64,000 bases of DNA from WHTK01 sp965197795 (GTDB taxonomy: Bacteria > Chloroflexota > Dehalococcoidia > DSTF01 > WHTK01). Under the pieces are notes generated by a model. It did no database searches. It saw only the letters and a program-made list of their open reading frames with translations, and was not told the origin of the DNA. Both the position numbers and the translations under genes were made by a program. Below are positions 18,312 through 27,675 of the stretch, piece after piece (position 1 is the stretch's first letter; each line of letters opens with the position of its first letter). The DNA lies in assembly GCA_965197795.1 (NCBI GenBank), contig OZ240228.1:930001-994000 (forward strand), in the 5' to 3' direction.

Positions 18312-18340
18312 CCCTGATCGGCCGACAGGGGCGATCAGGG
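18312..18340. other. Inverted repeat upstream of the sigma gene
   Basis: CCCTGATCG (18312-18320) pairs with CGATCAGGG (18332-18340) across an 11-base loop, 49 bases before the sigma start. It could be an operator or a 5'-leader hairpin. Confidence 0.4.
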
Positions 18341-18633
18341 CTTACTATTCTGGCCGGGCGGTTCGCCGCCGGCGGACCGCCACGGTGCCTGTGGGCAACG
18401 GGCGTTGCCTCGGGCTTGCCGTGTTCCTTTGGCTTCAACTCTGGCCTGGAGCCGTTGCTATTCCCGTTGGCCAGGTACCGTCCGCGGTGGGGTGGGTGCA
18501 GTCCTTAGGCTCTTTGTCTTGTCCGGCCTTTGCTGCCTTGAGGTAATATTCTCGACCCTGAGCAGCTGTAGCATAGACTCAATCTCGTTAGCAAACGCTC
18601 AACGCGGAAGAAGGAAGATCGAGGGAGGCCAGG

Positions 18634-19260
18634 ATGTTTTTGCTACAGGAGGTTCTACGCGTGAGGAACACGCGTCAGACTGAGGCAGTCAAGCGTCTCA
18701 ACTGGATCCACGGTTTGATGCAACCGCACTCAGGCTTCGTTCGAGGCGTGGTTGGTCGCTATCTCGGCAACCCGACCGATTACCTGATCCTGCGGATGTG
18801 GCAGAACCGCGAAGCATTTCAAGCTTTCCGTGAAACATCGGACGGACAGGATTACCCCAAGAGTCGACCTGAAGGCCTCTACGAGGGTCTGCCCGTGGGT
18901 CGCGAATGGGATGTCGAGATCGACTCACCCGGCGACGCCGCAGGCGATTATCTCGTGCGTAGCGTCTACCGCGTGGCGCCTGAGAATGCCGGCGAGTTCA
19001 TCCAGAATCGACAGCGCCACGACACCCTTGCCTTGCAGGTGCCCGAAACCGCAGGGCTGCAGACATTTCGGTGCCTCGATCAGGACTCCGAGTACTCCGA
19101 CACGTTTCTTTGCCTGGTTCGGCGCAGGGACAGGGACGCCTACAACGCCTACCTCGAGGGCCCCCAGTCGGCCGAATACCGGGGCGGGAATCGTCGCGGA
19201 CTCTATTCGACCGTCTCAACCGAGTGCTATGAGATCGTGGACGAAGTCTTGCCGATCTAG
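18634..19260 (+). CDS. Tandem dimeric alpha/beta-barrel (ABM-like) protein
   Basis: A 208-residue protein of two repeats of about 95 residues. Each has a helix, a 'F....V.R.L..P..YL..R.W..R.AF.AF' type strand-helix run and a tyrosine-rich end (PEGLYEGLPVG; RGLYSTVSTECYEIV). This is the ferredoxin-like antibiotic-biosynthesis-monooxygenase/heme-degrading fold in duplicate. The function could be a monooxygenase, heme binding or a non-catalytic role. Starts at ATG 18634 or ATG-like positions slightly downstream; no clear Shine-Dalgarno. Its stop overlaps by 4 bases the stop of the convergent membrane protein. Confidence 0.6.
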   Translation: MFLLQEVLRVRNTRQTEAVKRLNWIHGLMQPHSGFVRGVVGRYLGNPTDYLILRMWQNREAFQAFRETSDGQDYPKSRPEGLYEGLPVGREWDVEIDSPGDAAGDYLVRSVYRVAPENAGEFIQNRQRHDTLALQVPETAGLQTFRCLDQDSEYSDTFLCLVRRRDRDAYNAYLEGPQSAEYRGGNRRGLYSTVSTECYEIVDEVLPI

Positions 19261-19616
19261 GGCTTCAGCGTTTCTTGCGTCAACTTGACCAAAGCGAACA
19301 AGAGAAAAGCCGTGAGCGCGTAGTGGCCGTAGACGTCGCTGAAATAAATCCCCGCGAAGACAGCCAGACCGACCGTGGGCGCTAACGCCCAGTAGCTCCA
19401 TTTGAAGCAGGCGCTCCATAGCACGGCTACACCGATCCAGAGCGTTGGTATCGCGATCCAAGATTCCGTTGTATACGTGATGTCGTCCGCCACCATTCGA
19501 TAGAGCATCAAGCCCGCGGCGAGCAACCCGCCGGCCAGTGCCGATGCCAGACCGCCGGCAAAACTTGCCGACTCTGGGATTGCAAAGAAGACCTTCGAGT
19601 TAGCGGCTCGGAGCAT
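19257..19616 (-). CDS. Small integral membrane protein, unknown function
   Basis: 119 residues with three to four hydrophobic segments (SALAGGLLAAGLMLY; WIAIPTLWIGVAVLW; LAPTVGLAVFAGIYF; LTAFLLFALVKL). ATG 19616 begins a basic N-terminus, consistent with an inner-membrane topology. No motif is recognised. It is convergent with the ABM-like gene, overlapping it by 4 bases. Confidence 0.55.
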   Translation of the reverse strand: MLRAANSKVFFAIPESASFAGGLASALAGGLLAAGLMLYRMVADDITYTTESWIAIPTLWIGVAVLWSACFKWSYWALAPTVGLAVFAGIYFSDVYGHYALTAFLLFALVKLTQETLKP

Positions 19617-19723
19617 CGAAATAGACCTCGGGGGAAGAATTGCTACTCACGATTAGTATGTGAGGGATTTCAGCTCGATTGCCTACCGCCAGTCGAGATG
19701 TTGAGCCGGGACGAAGGAGAGCC

Positions 19724-20635
19724 ATGATAGCGCTAGTTTGTACCGGCGACGCGTCAGAACCCGCTCAACTGCGTGATGTCGAAGAGCCCATCCCTGCCTC
19801 CAACGAGGCCCTCGTCGAGGTCAAGGCGATGGCGATTAACCGCGGCGAGCTACGTCTCCTCGCGAGCCGTCCCGAAGGCTGGCGGCCGGGGCAGGACATC
19901 GTGGGAGTCGTGGTGGAGCCGGCGGCTGACGGCACCGGGCCGATGAACGGCCAACGCGTCGTTGCGCTCGTCGATCAGGCGGGCTGGAGCCAGCGTGTCG
20001 CCGTGCCGACGAGCAGGATTGGCGACCTTCCGGACAACGTGGGCTATGCGGCAGCAGCGACGCTGCCGATCGCCGGATTGACCGCATTGCGAGCACTGCG
20101 TCTCGGCGGCTCGTTGCTGGGCAAGCGTGTTCTGGTGACCGGCGCCGCCGGAGGCGTGGGGCACTTTGCGGTCCAGATGGCGTACAGCTCGGGAGCCCGG
20201 GTCACGGCCGTTGTGGGACGGCCCCAACGCGGGCAAGGCCTGAGTGAACTCGGCGCCAGCCACGTCGTGGTCGAGACCGAGGATCTCGGCGGGCCCTTCG
20301 ATCTTGTGATGGAATCGGCTGGTGGTAGCCTGCTCACGGCTGCCTTGAACAGCCTCGCCGAGGACGCCATCGTCGTGATGTATGGCAACTTGACGGGTGA
20401 GCCCGCGTCGCTAAACTTTGGGCGGCCCCGAGCCAGGCTGCAGCGTTTCTTCGTCTATGAGTCCGGGGAGTCGCCGACCTTCGGGCAGGATCTCGGCATG
20501 ATGGCGGGACTGATAGCTGCCGGAGACCTGCGCCCGCAGGTCGGATTCGAAGGAACCTGGCGACAGCCTGTAGACGCGCTTACGGCGCTTCGAGAGCGCC
20601 GGGTCGACGGCAAGGCCGTGCTCATCGTCGACTAG
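19724..20635 (+). CDS. MDR-family (quinone oxidoreductase-like) dehydrogenase
   Basis: A 303-residue medium-chain reductase without the structural-zinc cysteines. The N-terminal GroES-like domain includes KAMAINRGELRLL and the C-terminal Rossmann fold carries VLVTGAAGGVGHFAVQMA. The end (RERRVDGKAVLIVD) is typical of NADPH:quinone reductases, which reduce quinones or enones in the cytoplasm. ATG 19724 is preferred to the upstream ATG-like start because AAGGAG lies 4-5 bases before it. It is a single gene; neighbours suggest small-molecule catabolism. Confidence 0.8.
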   Translation: MIALVCTGDASEPAQLRDVEEPIPASNEALVEVKAMAINRGELRLLASRPEGWRPGQDIVGVVVEPAADGTGPMNGQRVVALVDQAGWSQRVAVPTSRIGDLPDNVGYAAAATLPIAGLTALRALRLGGSLLGKRVLVTGAAGGVGHFAVQMAYSSGARVTAVVGRPQRGQGLSELGASHVVVETEDLGGPFDLVMESAGGSLLTAALNSLAEDAIVVMYGNLTGEPASLNFGRPRARLQRFFVYESGESPTFGQDLGMMAGLIAAGDLRPQVGFEGTWRQPVDALTALRERRVDGKAVLIVD

Positions 20636-20745
20636 CCGTCGAGCACTGTGATCGACCGGCTTCACCATATTAGTAGCCATGCACGATCTCTGCGGCTTAC
20701 AGTAAGGTGTGGGAAACCGGACGAAACCCCACGAGGAGTGATGAT

Positions 20746-21222
20746 ATGAGTATTCAGCGGGTTGGACACGTGGTCCTCAAAGTGCGCGACCTCGAAAAGG
20801 CAAAGGACTTCTACGTCGGTGTCCTGGGCATGAAGATCGGCAACTACCACCCGGAACGGGGTATGTTCCTGCGTTTTGGCGACTATCACCATGACATCAC
20901 GATCTTCAAAACAGGGGACGACGCAGCGCCGCCCACGGAGAACCAGGTCGGGCTGGTCCACGTTGCGCTGATTACCGACGGGGTGGCGAGTGTGCGCGAC
21001 TACTACGACCGCTGCAAGGCGGCCGGCGTCGAGATCGTTGGCATGACAAACCACGCGATTACCAACAGCCTCTACGTCAAAGACCCGGAAGGCAACACGA
21101 TAGAGATCTACGCAGGCGTGCCCACGGAAGAATACGACTGGCGCGAACAGGGTATGGGCTTCATTCAGCGTCCGTTCGACATCGAAGCGGTCAGCGCGGA
21201 GGCGGCCCAAGCGACGCCGTAA
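20746..21222 (+). CDS. VOC family protein (extradiol dioxygenase-like)
   Basis: 158 residues with the VOC layout and possible metal ligands: RVGHVVLKVRDLEKAKDFYV (His), GLVHVALITD (His) and SLYVKDPEGNTIEIYAG (Glu). This H-H-E set matches type I extradiol ring-cleavage dioxygenases and related lyases. ATG 20746 follows GAGGAG by 8 bases. It is separated by 68 bases from the amidohydrolase on the same strand, so the two may be co-transcribed and act on an aromatic compound; that pairing is an inference. Confidence 0.8.
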   Translation: MSIQRVGHVVLKVRDLEKAKDFYVGVLGMKIGNYHPERGMFLRFGDYHHDITIFKTGDDAAPPTENQVGLVHVALITDGVASVRDYYDRCKAAGVEIVGMTNHAITNSLYVKDPEGNTIEIYAGVPTEEYDWREQGMGFIQRPFDIEAVSAEAAQATP

Positions 21223-21290
21223 GCCAACCGACAGCAGGAGTGACGAATCGCGTTCTCTAGCGTGGTCATTTCAGTGGAGGCTCTGGAGTA

Positions 21291-22436
21291 ATGGTTACAA
21301 CGACAAAGGCGAAGGCTACCAAAACGAGGACCAAGAGGATTGATGGCGACACGCACTTCAATCTGACCGTGGACTTCAAGGAGCTACAGGACTTGTTGCC
21401 CCGTACGCAGGTCCTCGAAGCGCGAGACATGATGTGGCGCGACGGTGAGCGCTTCGCGAACCCGGCAGGTGTACGCGCCGACGTCGGTGGACGCACCGCA
21501 GCAGGGGGCGGCGCTTCGGCTCCGAGTTCAACCGCCGGCGATCCCACGCGCGACCCTGAGGCTCGCATCAAGCAAGTCGAGAAGCTCGGCTTCGACATGA
21601 CCATGCTGATCTGCAGCTCGGCGATGCCGTCACCGCTGCGTCCCGCCGATAAGCCGGTCTGGCTGCGGTCCGCGCTGGCCCAGCTTTACAACAACGCGGC
21701 TGCCAAGCTGCAGAATGACAACCCCGATCGCTTCATCACTCACGCGACGATCGCCTGGGATGACATCGACGGTTCGATCAAGGAGCTGGAGCGGGCGGCC
21801 AAGCTCGGCCTCAAGACGGTATTGATCGCCGGCAGCTACATGGACCGAAACCTGGACGGGTACGAGCTCTACCCGTTCTGGGAGGCGGTCAGCGCCCTGG
21901 ACATGACCTGCATTGTGCATGACACGCCACAGCCTTGCGGTGGCACCATACTGCACCACACCACGCCGTACCCGATGGTCGGGACGGAGCGATACGACCG
22001 GCTCCACATCGGCACCTACCTGGGCTTCGGGATCGACTACACCGTCGCCTGCGCCGCGCTAACCCTGGGTGGCGTGCTGGATGAGTTTCCCAACCTGCGC
22101 TTTGTCTTCATGGAAGCCGGAGCGCTCTGGATGAGCTACGCCATGGCGGGTGCCGATAGGTCATTCTTCATCGAACCGGCCTGCTCGCGAACTCGGCGGC
22201 GACCGAGCGAGCTGATCCTGGAGCACTGCATGACGGAAGTGCAGGGCCTGGAGCCCATCGAGCAGATCGTCGCGGCTCAGGGAAGCGATAACCTCTTCCT
22301 TTCGACCGACTTCCCGCATCCCGAGTTTCAGGCTCTGCCAAACTCGCCGAGCGACATCACCGACAAGGCCGGTCTGTCCGATGAGGACAAGGCCAAGATC
22401 CTTGGCGGTAACCTGGCGCGCTTCCTGAAGGTCTAA
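21291..22436 (+). CDS. Amidohydrolase-2 family metal-dependent hydrolase/decarboxylase
   Basis: A 381-residue TIM-barrel protein of the ACMSD/resorcylate-decarboxylase class. The barrel starts with RIDGDTHFNLTVDF, where the usual D/E-x-H metal motif is changed to DTH. Mid-barrel segments include FITHATIAWDDID and TCIVHDTPQP (metal histidine), then FVFMEAGALWMSYAM and the aspartate-histidine pair in LFLSTDFPHPEF. Such enzymes hydrolyse or non-oxidatively decarboxylate aromatic acids. It may form a unit with the VOC protein upstream. The low-complexity insert (GGRTAAGGGASAPSS, near residues 65-80) is unusual for the family. Confidence 0.8.
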   Translation: MVTTTKAKATKTRTKRIDGDTHFNLTVDFKELQDLLPRTQVLEARDMMWRDGERFANPAGVRADVGGRTAAGGGASAPSSTAGDPTRDPEARIKQVEKLGFDMTMLICSSAMPSPLRPADKPVWLRSALAQLYNNAAAKLQNDNPDRFITHATIAWDDIDGSIKELERAAKLGLKTVLIAGSYMDRNLDGYELYPFWEAVSALDMTCIVHDTPQPCGGTILHHTTPYPMVGTERYDRLHIGTYLGFGIDYTVACAALTLGGVLDEFPNLRFVFMEAGALWMSYAMAGADRSFFIEPACSRTRRRPSELILEHCMTEVQGLEPIEQIVAAQGSDNLFLSTDFPHPEFQALPNSPSDITDKAGLSDEDKAKILGGNLARFLKV

Positions 22437-22489
22437 TCCATGGCCTCGGGCCGGCGCCGTGGCGGGGGTGCTCGGCTCGGCATCCGGGC

Positions 22490-23092
22490 GTGGCGCTAAT
22501 GGGTGATTCGACGATCTGGGAGCGGATCGAAGCCTTTGGTCCTACGACGGATCCGGGCTTCTTCGACCCGCTGCTGGTTGATGACGTGACTCAGGCTGAA
22601 CGATCGGCGACGCAGTTCGACAGCCGCCGGACGTTTGTGGCCGACTACGCCTGGGCCGTACCGACCCGTGAGGCCGTGAAGTGCATTTGCGATTTCGTCG
22701 GCGAGAGAACGCTGCTGGAGGTCTGCGCCGGTCAGGGACTGTGGGCGAGCCTGATCGCACTCGAAGGTACGGCGGTGGTCGCCACGGATGGCCAGCTCTC
22801 GGCCGGCGCGCATTTTCCTGTCGAGCCCGGCGAGGGGAGCGCGGCTGTGAGGTGTCATGCGGAATGCCGAGCGCTGCTGGTCTGCTGGCCGCCATTCAAG
22901 GACAGTTGCGCCTTCCACGCCCTCAGCGCTTTCAGCGGCGACAGAGTGGTCTATGTCGGCGACGTAAGGTTCACCGCTGAGGCTCGCTTCCACTCGTTGC
23001 TGGACTCTTCCTGGCAGTTGACTGACCAGATCGCCCTGCCCCCATGGCCAGGGACGGCGGATTTTGCCTTCTTCTATGAACGGAATGAGTAG
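22490..23092 (+). CDS. Class I SAM-dependent methyltransferase-like protein
   Basis: 200 residues. TLLEVCAGQGLWASLIALEG matches the SAM-binding motif I, followed by the acidic residue VVATDGQL. A later LLVCWPPFKDSCAFHALSAF segment corresponds to the motif IV region (xPPF), and VVYVGDVRF follows. A family of short proteins with E-x-GxGxG and CWPP motifs has this layout; its substrates are unknown. GTG 22490 and ATG 22499 are both possible starts, and neither has a strong ribosome binding site. The 53-base gap after the amidohydrolase permits co-transcription. Confidence 0.55.
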   Translation: MALMGDSTIWERIEAFGPTTDPGFFDPLLVDDVTQAERSATQFDSRRTFVADYAWAVPTREAVKCICDFVGERTLLEVCAGQGLWASLIALEGTAVVATDGQLSAGAHFPVEPGEGSAAVRCHAECRALLVCWPPFKDSCAFHALSAFSGDRVVYVGDVRFTAEARFHSLLDSSWQLTDQIALPPWPGTADFAFFYERNE

Positions 23093-23133
23093 AAGGGCTG
23101 GTCACGCTCTTCGTCTCCTCACCAAAGAAGCGC

Positions 23134-23162
23134 TTGACTCCATAATCCTGACTCCGTAATAA
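23134..23162 (+). promoter_or_regulatory. Candidate promoter TTGACT-N17-TAATAA
   Basis: Near-consensus hexamers with a 17-base spacer, about 115 bases upstream of the MFS exporter start, in otherwise non-coding DNA. Confidence 0.4.
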
Positions 23163-23276
23163 GGTGATTTTGTCTCTGGGAAGGCCCGAGACCGCTGCAC
23201 GCACGCATTCCGGCTGCTTCGTACCATAGCGAGATACGGGCTATCATCTTCCAGATGCAATGCTTGAGACGACCAG

Positions 23277-24644
23277 TTGACTGGTGATGGCGACGACGCA
23301 TATGGCGATGCGATAGCCGGCACCAGAAAAGGCGCCTTCGCGGCGCTGGCGTATCGCGACTACCTGCTGCTCTGGCTGGGTCAGGCGACTCACGCGCTGG
23401 CGCTGTGGATGGAGAACATTGCCCGGCCCCTGCTGGTGCTCGAGATGTCGGACAACGACGCCGCGCAGCTTGGCGCCGTGATAGCGGTTCGCACGGTCCC
23501 GACGTTGGTCCTCGGCCTCTGGGCCGGCGTTGTCGCCGACTGGTTCGACCGCCAGAAAGTCCTCCTGATCACGAAGGTCGCCTCCTTCCTGACCAGCGCC
23601 GCTTTCGCGCTGCTTCTGGTGAGCGGCCACATGGAGCTGTGGCATATCTATGTGCTGGTCTTCTTGCGAGGCAGCGTGCAAGCGTTCGACCAGCCGGCGC
23701 GCTCCTCGCTGATACCGAGCATAGTGCCGGCCCGCATGGTCACGAGCGCGATGGCGCTCCTGAGCTCGACGCAGAACCTGATGCGGATCTTTGGCGCGGC
23801 GGGTGCCGGTGTTTCTGTAGCGATCATCGGCCTGGAGGGAACGTTTATCCTGATCGCCGCGCTGTACGTAGGCGGCGTAATCGCGACGTTCCTGATGCGA
23901 GTGGCAGCCCACGAGCGGCCGACCGAGCGGGGCGCTCAGGCCATGCTGGCTGGCATGCTGGAAGGCCTGAAGTACTCTCGCGAAAGGCCGGAGATACGTG
24001 GCGTGCTGTTGGTGGCGCTGGTCCACTTCAGCTTCGGAATCGTTTACATGCAGGTCTTCGCGCCGCTATTTGCCGTCGACGTGCTGGACATCGGCAGCGG
24101 CGGCCTGGGACTCCTCTTATCGTTCACGGGTGTTGGCGCTCTGACGGCGGCCCTGGTTATCGCCCAAAACCCACCGTCTCGCATCGGCCTCGTGATACCA
24201 CTTGGCGTCTCGGGCATGGGCCTAGTGCTGGTCACCTTCTCGGCGGTTACCTATCTGGGAGGTACCACCGCGCTGATACTGGCGCTCTTCCTGATGATGA
24301 TGGTTGGTGTTTTCCAGACCACGTTCATGTCGCTCAGCCGGTCGCTCCTGGTTCAGGCCGCCCCGGATGAGCTTCGTGGCCGCGTGCTCTCGCTGATCTC
24401 ACTCGACCGCGCGGCGATGGCGGGCGGCGCCGCGGCCGGCGGTTTCCTAGCCGCGGCTATCGGCGTCCAGCCGGCCCAGATCGTCTTCGGATCGATTTGT
24501 GTCGCCGGTGGTTTGATCGTCTTCTGGCTGACGCCAGACCTGCGCCGCTTCCGGATTGAAGACACGTATCAGGCAGTCAGCCCCCGTGCCGCCACGGGGT
24601 CGCTCGTGGCAGCGGAGCGCGAGTCCACCGCTGACGTTAGCTAA
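23277..24644 (+). CDS. MFS exporter (EntS/MFS_3-like)
   Basis: A 455-residue, roughly twelve-segment transporter of the MFS_3 branch. RDYLLLWLGQATHALALWME is the first helix, ADWFDRQKVLL the loop 2-3 signature, and RSSLIPSIVPARMVTSAMAL the conserved middle motif; LRGRVLSLISLDRAAMAGGA is typical of the second half. Members export siderophores, drugs or peptides. The start TTG 23277 gives the expected N-terminus. A candidate promoter lies 115 bases upstream. The C-terminal 40 residues are cytoplasmic and polar. Confidence 0.8.
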   Translation: MTGDGDDAYGDAIAGTRKGAFAALAYRDYLLLWLGQATHALALWMENIARPLLVLEMSDNDAAQLGAVIAVRTVPTLVLGLWAGVVADWFDRQKVLLITKVASFLTSAAFALLLVSGHMELWHIYVLVFLRGSVQAFDQPARSSLIPSIVPARMVTSAMALLSSTQNLMRIFGAAGAGVSVAIIGLEGTFILIAALYVGGVIATFLMRVAAHERPTERGAQAMLAGMLEGLKYSRERPEIRGVLLVALVHFSFGIVYMQVFAPLFAVDVLDIGSGGLGLLLSFTGVGALTAALVIAQNPPSRIGLVIPLGVSGMGLVLVTFSAVTYLGGTTALILALFLMMMVGVFQTTFMSLSRSLLVQAAPDELRGRVLSLISLDRAAMAGGAAAGGFLAAAIGVQPAQIVFGSICVAGGLIVFWLTPDLRRFRIEDTYQAVSPRAATGSLVAAERESTADVS

Positions 24645-24663
24645 TCGCCCGCAGCGGGCTGTC

Positions 24664-25245
24664 CTAGGGCCTCGGTTTCACCCAGGTCTCGCTCAAGGCA
24701 AGGCATGCGCTGGAGGATTGTCGATCGCCGCGCATCTCCGGCCACACTGCGCCTTCCGCGGACCTGCCGTTAAGCTCGACTTGCGCGCCTTGCGCCGGGA
24801 AGAACGTGCTGAACACGCCGATCGGGCGCTCTGGTGGCGCACCCGGCGGGACGGTCAGGACGAAGGGCTCGACGCAGTCGTACCAGGTCATCGTGATGGT
24901 GTCGTCGCCCGCGAATATCGTTTCGATCGCGGTTCCCCTCGGGTCACCGTATCGAGAGAAGCAGCCTGAGATGATCGGAAGCGACGTGTCCGCCGAGGTG
25001 GGCGAAAGATAGGTTTCGATGTTGCGCTGCAGCCAGCGTGCCACGCCGGGGTTGTCGCTGTAGACGCGAGGCACCTCGCCGGTGAGTTCGCTCTGCATGA
25101 ACAGGACGTGCCCGGCTCCGGCCGGACACCAGAGCACTCGCCAGTGACTCAGGCGGCTGGAGGCCGTCTGACCCCCGTCCTTGCTGAGGCGGATGAAAGA
25201 GTTTTCTCCTGTCATCAGAACCGCGTTCGGATCGACTGGTGGCAT
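24664..25245 (-). CDS. Conserved-looking protein of unknown function
   Basis: 193 residues, soluble, no signal peptide. Starts MPPVDPNAVLMTGENSFIRL with AAGGAG 7 bases upstream of ATG 25245, a strong start. Segments such as LSHWRVLWCPAGAGHVLFMQ, GDDTITMTWYDCVEPFVLTV and GVFSTFFPAQGAQVELNGR suggest a beta-rich enzyme fold, but I cannot name the family. It is followed on the same strand by nothing; an 86-residue gene precedes it by 55 bases, so the two may form an operon. Confidence 0.55.
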   Translation of the reverse strand: MPPVDPNAVLMTGENSFIRLSKDGGQTASSRLSHWRVLWCPAGAGHVLFMQSELTGEVPRVYSDNPGVARWLQRNIETYLSPTSADTSLPIISGCFSRYGDPRGTAIETIFAGDDTITMTWYDCVEPFVLTVPPGAPPERPIGVFSTFFPAQGAQVELNGRSAEGAVWPEMRGDRQSSSACLALSETWVKPRP

Positions 25246-25300
25246 CTTCACGACTCCTTTGACCGTCACTGAATGCTACTGAGCACGAACCGCGACGGTC

Positions 25301-25561
25301 CTACTCTTTCGCCATGTCGGCGAGCTCTGACAGGGTGATGCCCAGGTCCTCCTCGATTCCGGTCACATAGTTGAATAGCAGTTTCGCCTGGTCAGGCACA
25401 CTGCCAACGCCCATTCTTCGTACGTGCGATCGGAAGCCCGGGATGATCTCGTTCGTCTTGTAAGTGAAGATTATAGCGTCGATCTTCTCCGGGTTTTCCT
25501 TGAGTACTTCGAGGACCTCCTCAAGCCGCTCGATCATCCGTAGCGCGTCGTTGTTAGCCAT
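25301..25561 (-). CDS. Small helical protein of unknown function
   Basis: 86 residues, almost all helical, beginning MANNDALRMIERLEEVLEVL, with AAGGATGG upstream of ATG 25561. It has no cysteines or membrane segment. It lies upstream of the 193-residue unknown protein on the same strand with a 55-base gap, suggesting one transcript. Confidence 0.5.
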   Translation of the reverse strand: MANNDALRMIERLEEVLEVLKENPEKIDAIIFTYKTNEIIPGFRSHVRRMGVGSVPDQAKLLFNYVTGIEEDLGITLSELADMAKE

Positions 25562-25746
25562 GGGGCACCATCCTTTGTACCGGGCGCTTCGGGAGAGATT
25601 ACGCCGACGAGTGTAGCCGCTCGAAGCGCGATTCCAGAACCTTACCTCTGCTCCTTGCTCACAACCGTTGAAGCAGCGGACTCAAGGCTGTGGCCCGAGC
25701 AGGCGTGATCCCTGTCACGTAGGTTTTCAGGCCCGCGAATGTATGC

Positions 25747-26662
25747 ATGATGGTAACTATGCGACTGCGCACCACAATCGTCGCTCCCATCGTGGTGGGC
25801 GTTGTCGCGCTTATCTTGGGCGCCGCGCTGGTGGTCCTGGACGGAGACGACGACGGCGGCGGCGACTCCGTGCGCGCCAACGGCCGGATCGTCTTCTTCT
25901 CGAACCGGACGGGGACCTCCGAATCTACTCCATCGACCCGGACGGAGAGAACCTCCAACGTCTCACGGGGTCGCCGGGTAACGCGACTTGGCCCGCGTGG
26001 TCGCCGGACGAGAGTCAGATCGCCTATCTATTCATTGGTGAGATTCCAGACGAGGATGGCGTCTACGTCGTCAGTGCCTCGGGACGCGATCGGCGCAGGG
26101 TCTCGTCGGGTGGTACCGCGGCGAGTGCGCCGGCCTGGCTCTCTGACGGCCGAGAGATCATCTACGGCTGCGCTTCGAACATCTGCGTTACGAACAATAA
26201 AGAGCTGGAGACGGAAGAAAGGATCCTGCTCCACGACGTGCTCTCTGCTGAAGCATCCGGCTCTGTCAGCGCGTCGCCCGATGGCCGATACGTTGTGTTC
26301 GCACGCGACGGCGACCTGCACCTCGCCGAAGTCGATGGCGTGGAGCAGCGTCAACTCACGACCGATGGAGCGCTCAATTTCAAGCCACGCTGGTCGCCGG
26401 ACGGCAACCTGATTCTGTTACCTCTTCGGTCTCCGGCCAGGGCGAAATCTACGTCATGAACCCGGACAGCTCGGGAGTGTCTCAGCTTACTTTCGATGGA
26501 GGCATCCCGGGTGACTGGTCACCCGACGGATCGAGGATCGTCTACCAGTGTATCGGCCCGTTTTCCTTCGACCTCTGCGTCATGCAGTCGGACGGCTCCG
26601 GGAAAGCAGTCTTGATCGAGGACGGTCGCAACGACTTCTCTCCCGATTGGTCGACGCGCTGA
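25747..26662 (+). pseudogene. TolB-like beta-propeller membrane protein, two frameshifts
   Basis: A signal-anchor (IVAPIVVGVVALILGAALVV) followed by Asp-rich linker and WD40/PD40 repeats: RIYSIDPDGENLQRLTGSPG, PAWSPDESQIAYL, VSASPDGRYVVFARDGDLH, PRWSPDGNLIL, IYVMNPDSSGVSQLTFDGG and DWSPDGSRIVYQC. The frame changes near 25915 and again near 26418. Joined, the product is about 305 residues. Such proteins are periplasmic or surface binding propellers. Start ATG 25747 is uncertain, since several ATGs are in frame and no ribosome site is evident. Confidence 0.65.
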
Positions 26663-26759
26663 CCCTGTCGCGCCGCGGATCCAGATGAGGAGGCCTTTGG
26701 TTAGAATCGTCACCAGTTCGGCCGGGGCAAGCACGGGGCCGAATCAGGAGGGATCGACG

Positions 26760-27593
26760 ATGCTCGTATCAGGCAGAGAGCTCTTGACGCATGCGTCGGC
26801 CGGCCGTGCCATAGGGTCGTTCAACACCTACAACATCGAGATTACGAGGGCGATTTTGCGCGCCGCCGAGGCGTGCCAGGCGCCCGTCTTTCTCGCGGTC
26901 GGCACGGGCGCCCTGAACGCGGCCGGCCTCGGGCCGCTGTCGCAGGCCATGCTGGCCGCGGCGCGAGAAGCCGAAGTACCCGTCGCGGTTCATCTCGACC
27001 ATAGCCCGGACGTCGAGATGGCTCACCGTTGCGTCGATGCCGGTTTTACCTCAGTGATGGTCGACGGCTCCCGCCTGCCCCTGCAAGACAACGTGAAGCT
27101 GACCCAGGAGGCTATCGCTGCGTGCGGTAGCGTGGTTATCGAAGCCGAGCTCGGCGGCATCGCGGGTGCAGAAGACAGCAGCGGCGGCGATGACTCCGCC
27201 ATACCGATGACGGACCCGCAGCAGGCCGCCCGATTTGTCGACGAGACCGGCATCGAGAGCCTGGCAGTAGCCATCGGCAATGCCCACGGCCTCTATTCCG
27301 GAGATCCGCGTCTCGATTTCGATCGTCTCGCTGAGCTGCAGGCCCGCCTGCCGATACCTCTGGTCCTGCACGGCGCGTCGGGCATCAGCGATGGGGACAT
27401 TCGACGCTGCATCGAACTTGGCGTCCGCAAGATAAACGTCAATACGGAGCTTCGCGTGTCCTTCTTCGAGAGCCTGGCGTCTTCGTTAGGAGACGGCGTC
27501 GAGGGCTACGACGTCACGCGGTTGATGGACGCCGCGGTGGCCGCGGTGCAGGCGACCGTTGAGGAGAAGCTCGCCCTGTTTGCGGGGGACTGA
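26760..27593 (+). CDS. Class II fructose/tagatose-bisphosphate aldolase family protein
   Basis: 277 residues of the class II aldolase fold. It carries GSFNTYNIEITRAILRAAE at the N-terminus, the zinc and catalytic segment VAVHLDHSPD, IEAELGGIAGAED, the second zinc histidine in NAHGLYSGDP, and the third in LVLHGASGISDGDIR with the phosphate-binding KINVNTELR. Zinc-dependent aldolases of this group cleave ketose bisphosphates. ATG 26760 has AGGAGGG 6 bases upstream. It is shorter than glycolytic FbaA and closest in length to GatY/KbaY/FbaA-short types. Substrate open. Confidence 0.85.
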   Translation: MLVSGRELLTHASAGRAIGSFNTYNIEITRAILRAAEACQAPVFLAVGTGALNAAGLGPLSQAMLAAAREAEVPVAVHLDHSPDVEMAHRCVDAGFTSVMVDGSRLPLQDNVKLTQEAIAACGSVVIEAELGGIAGAEDSSGGDDSAIPMTDPQQAARFVDETGIESLAVAIGNAHGLYSGDPRLDFDRLAELQARLPIPLVLHGASGISDGDIRRCIELGVRKINVNTELRVSFFESLASSLGDGVEGYDVTRLMDAAVAAVQATVEEKLALFAGD

Positions 27594-27675
27594 TCGCTCG
27601 CCACTGAGGCGGGATGGCTGGCTATCGGAGCACGGTCCTCCCAGTTACTTAGCTCGCCAATTTGATGGGATTCGA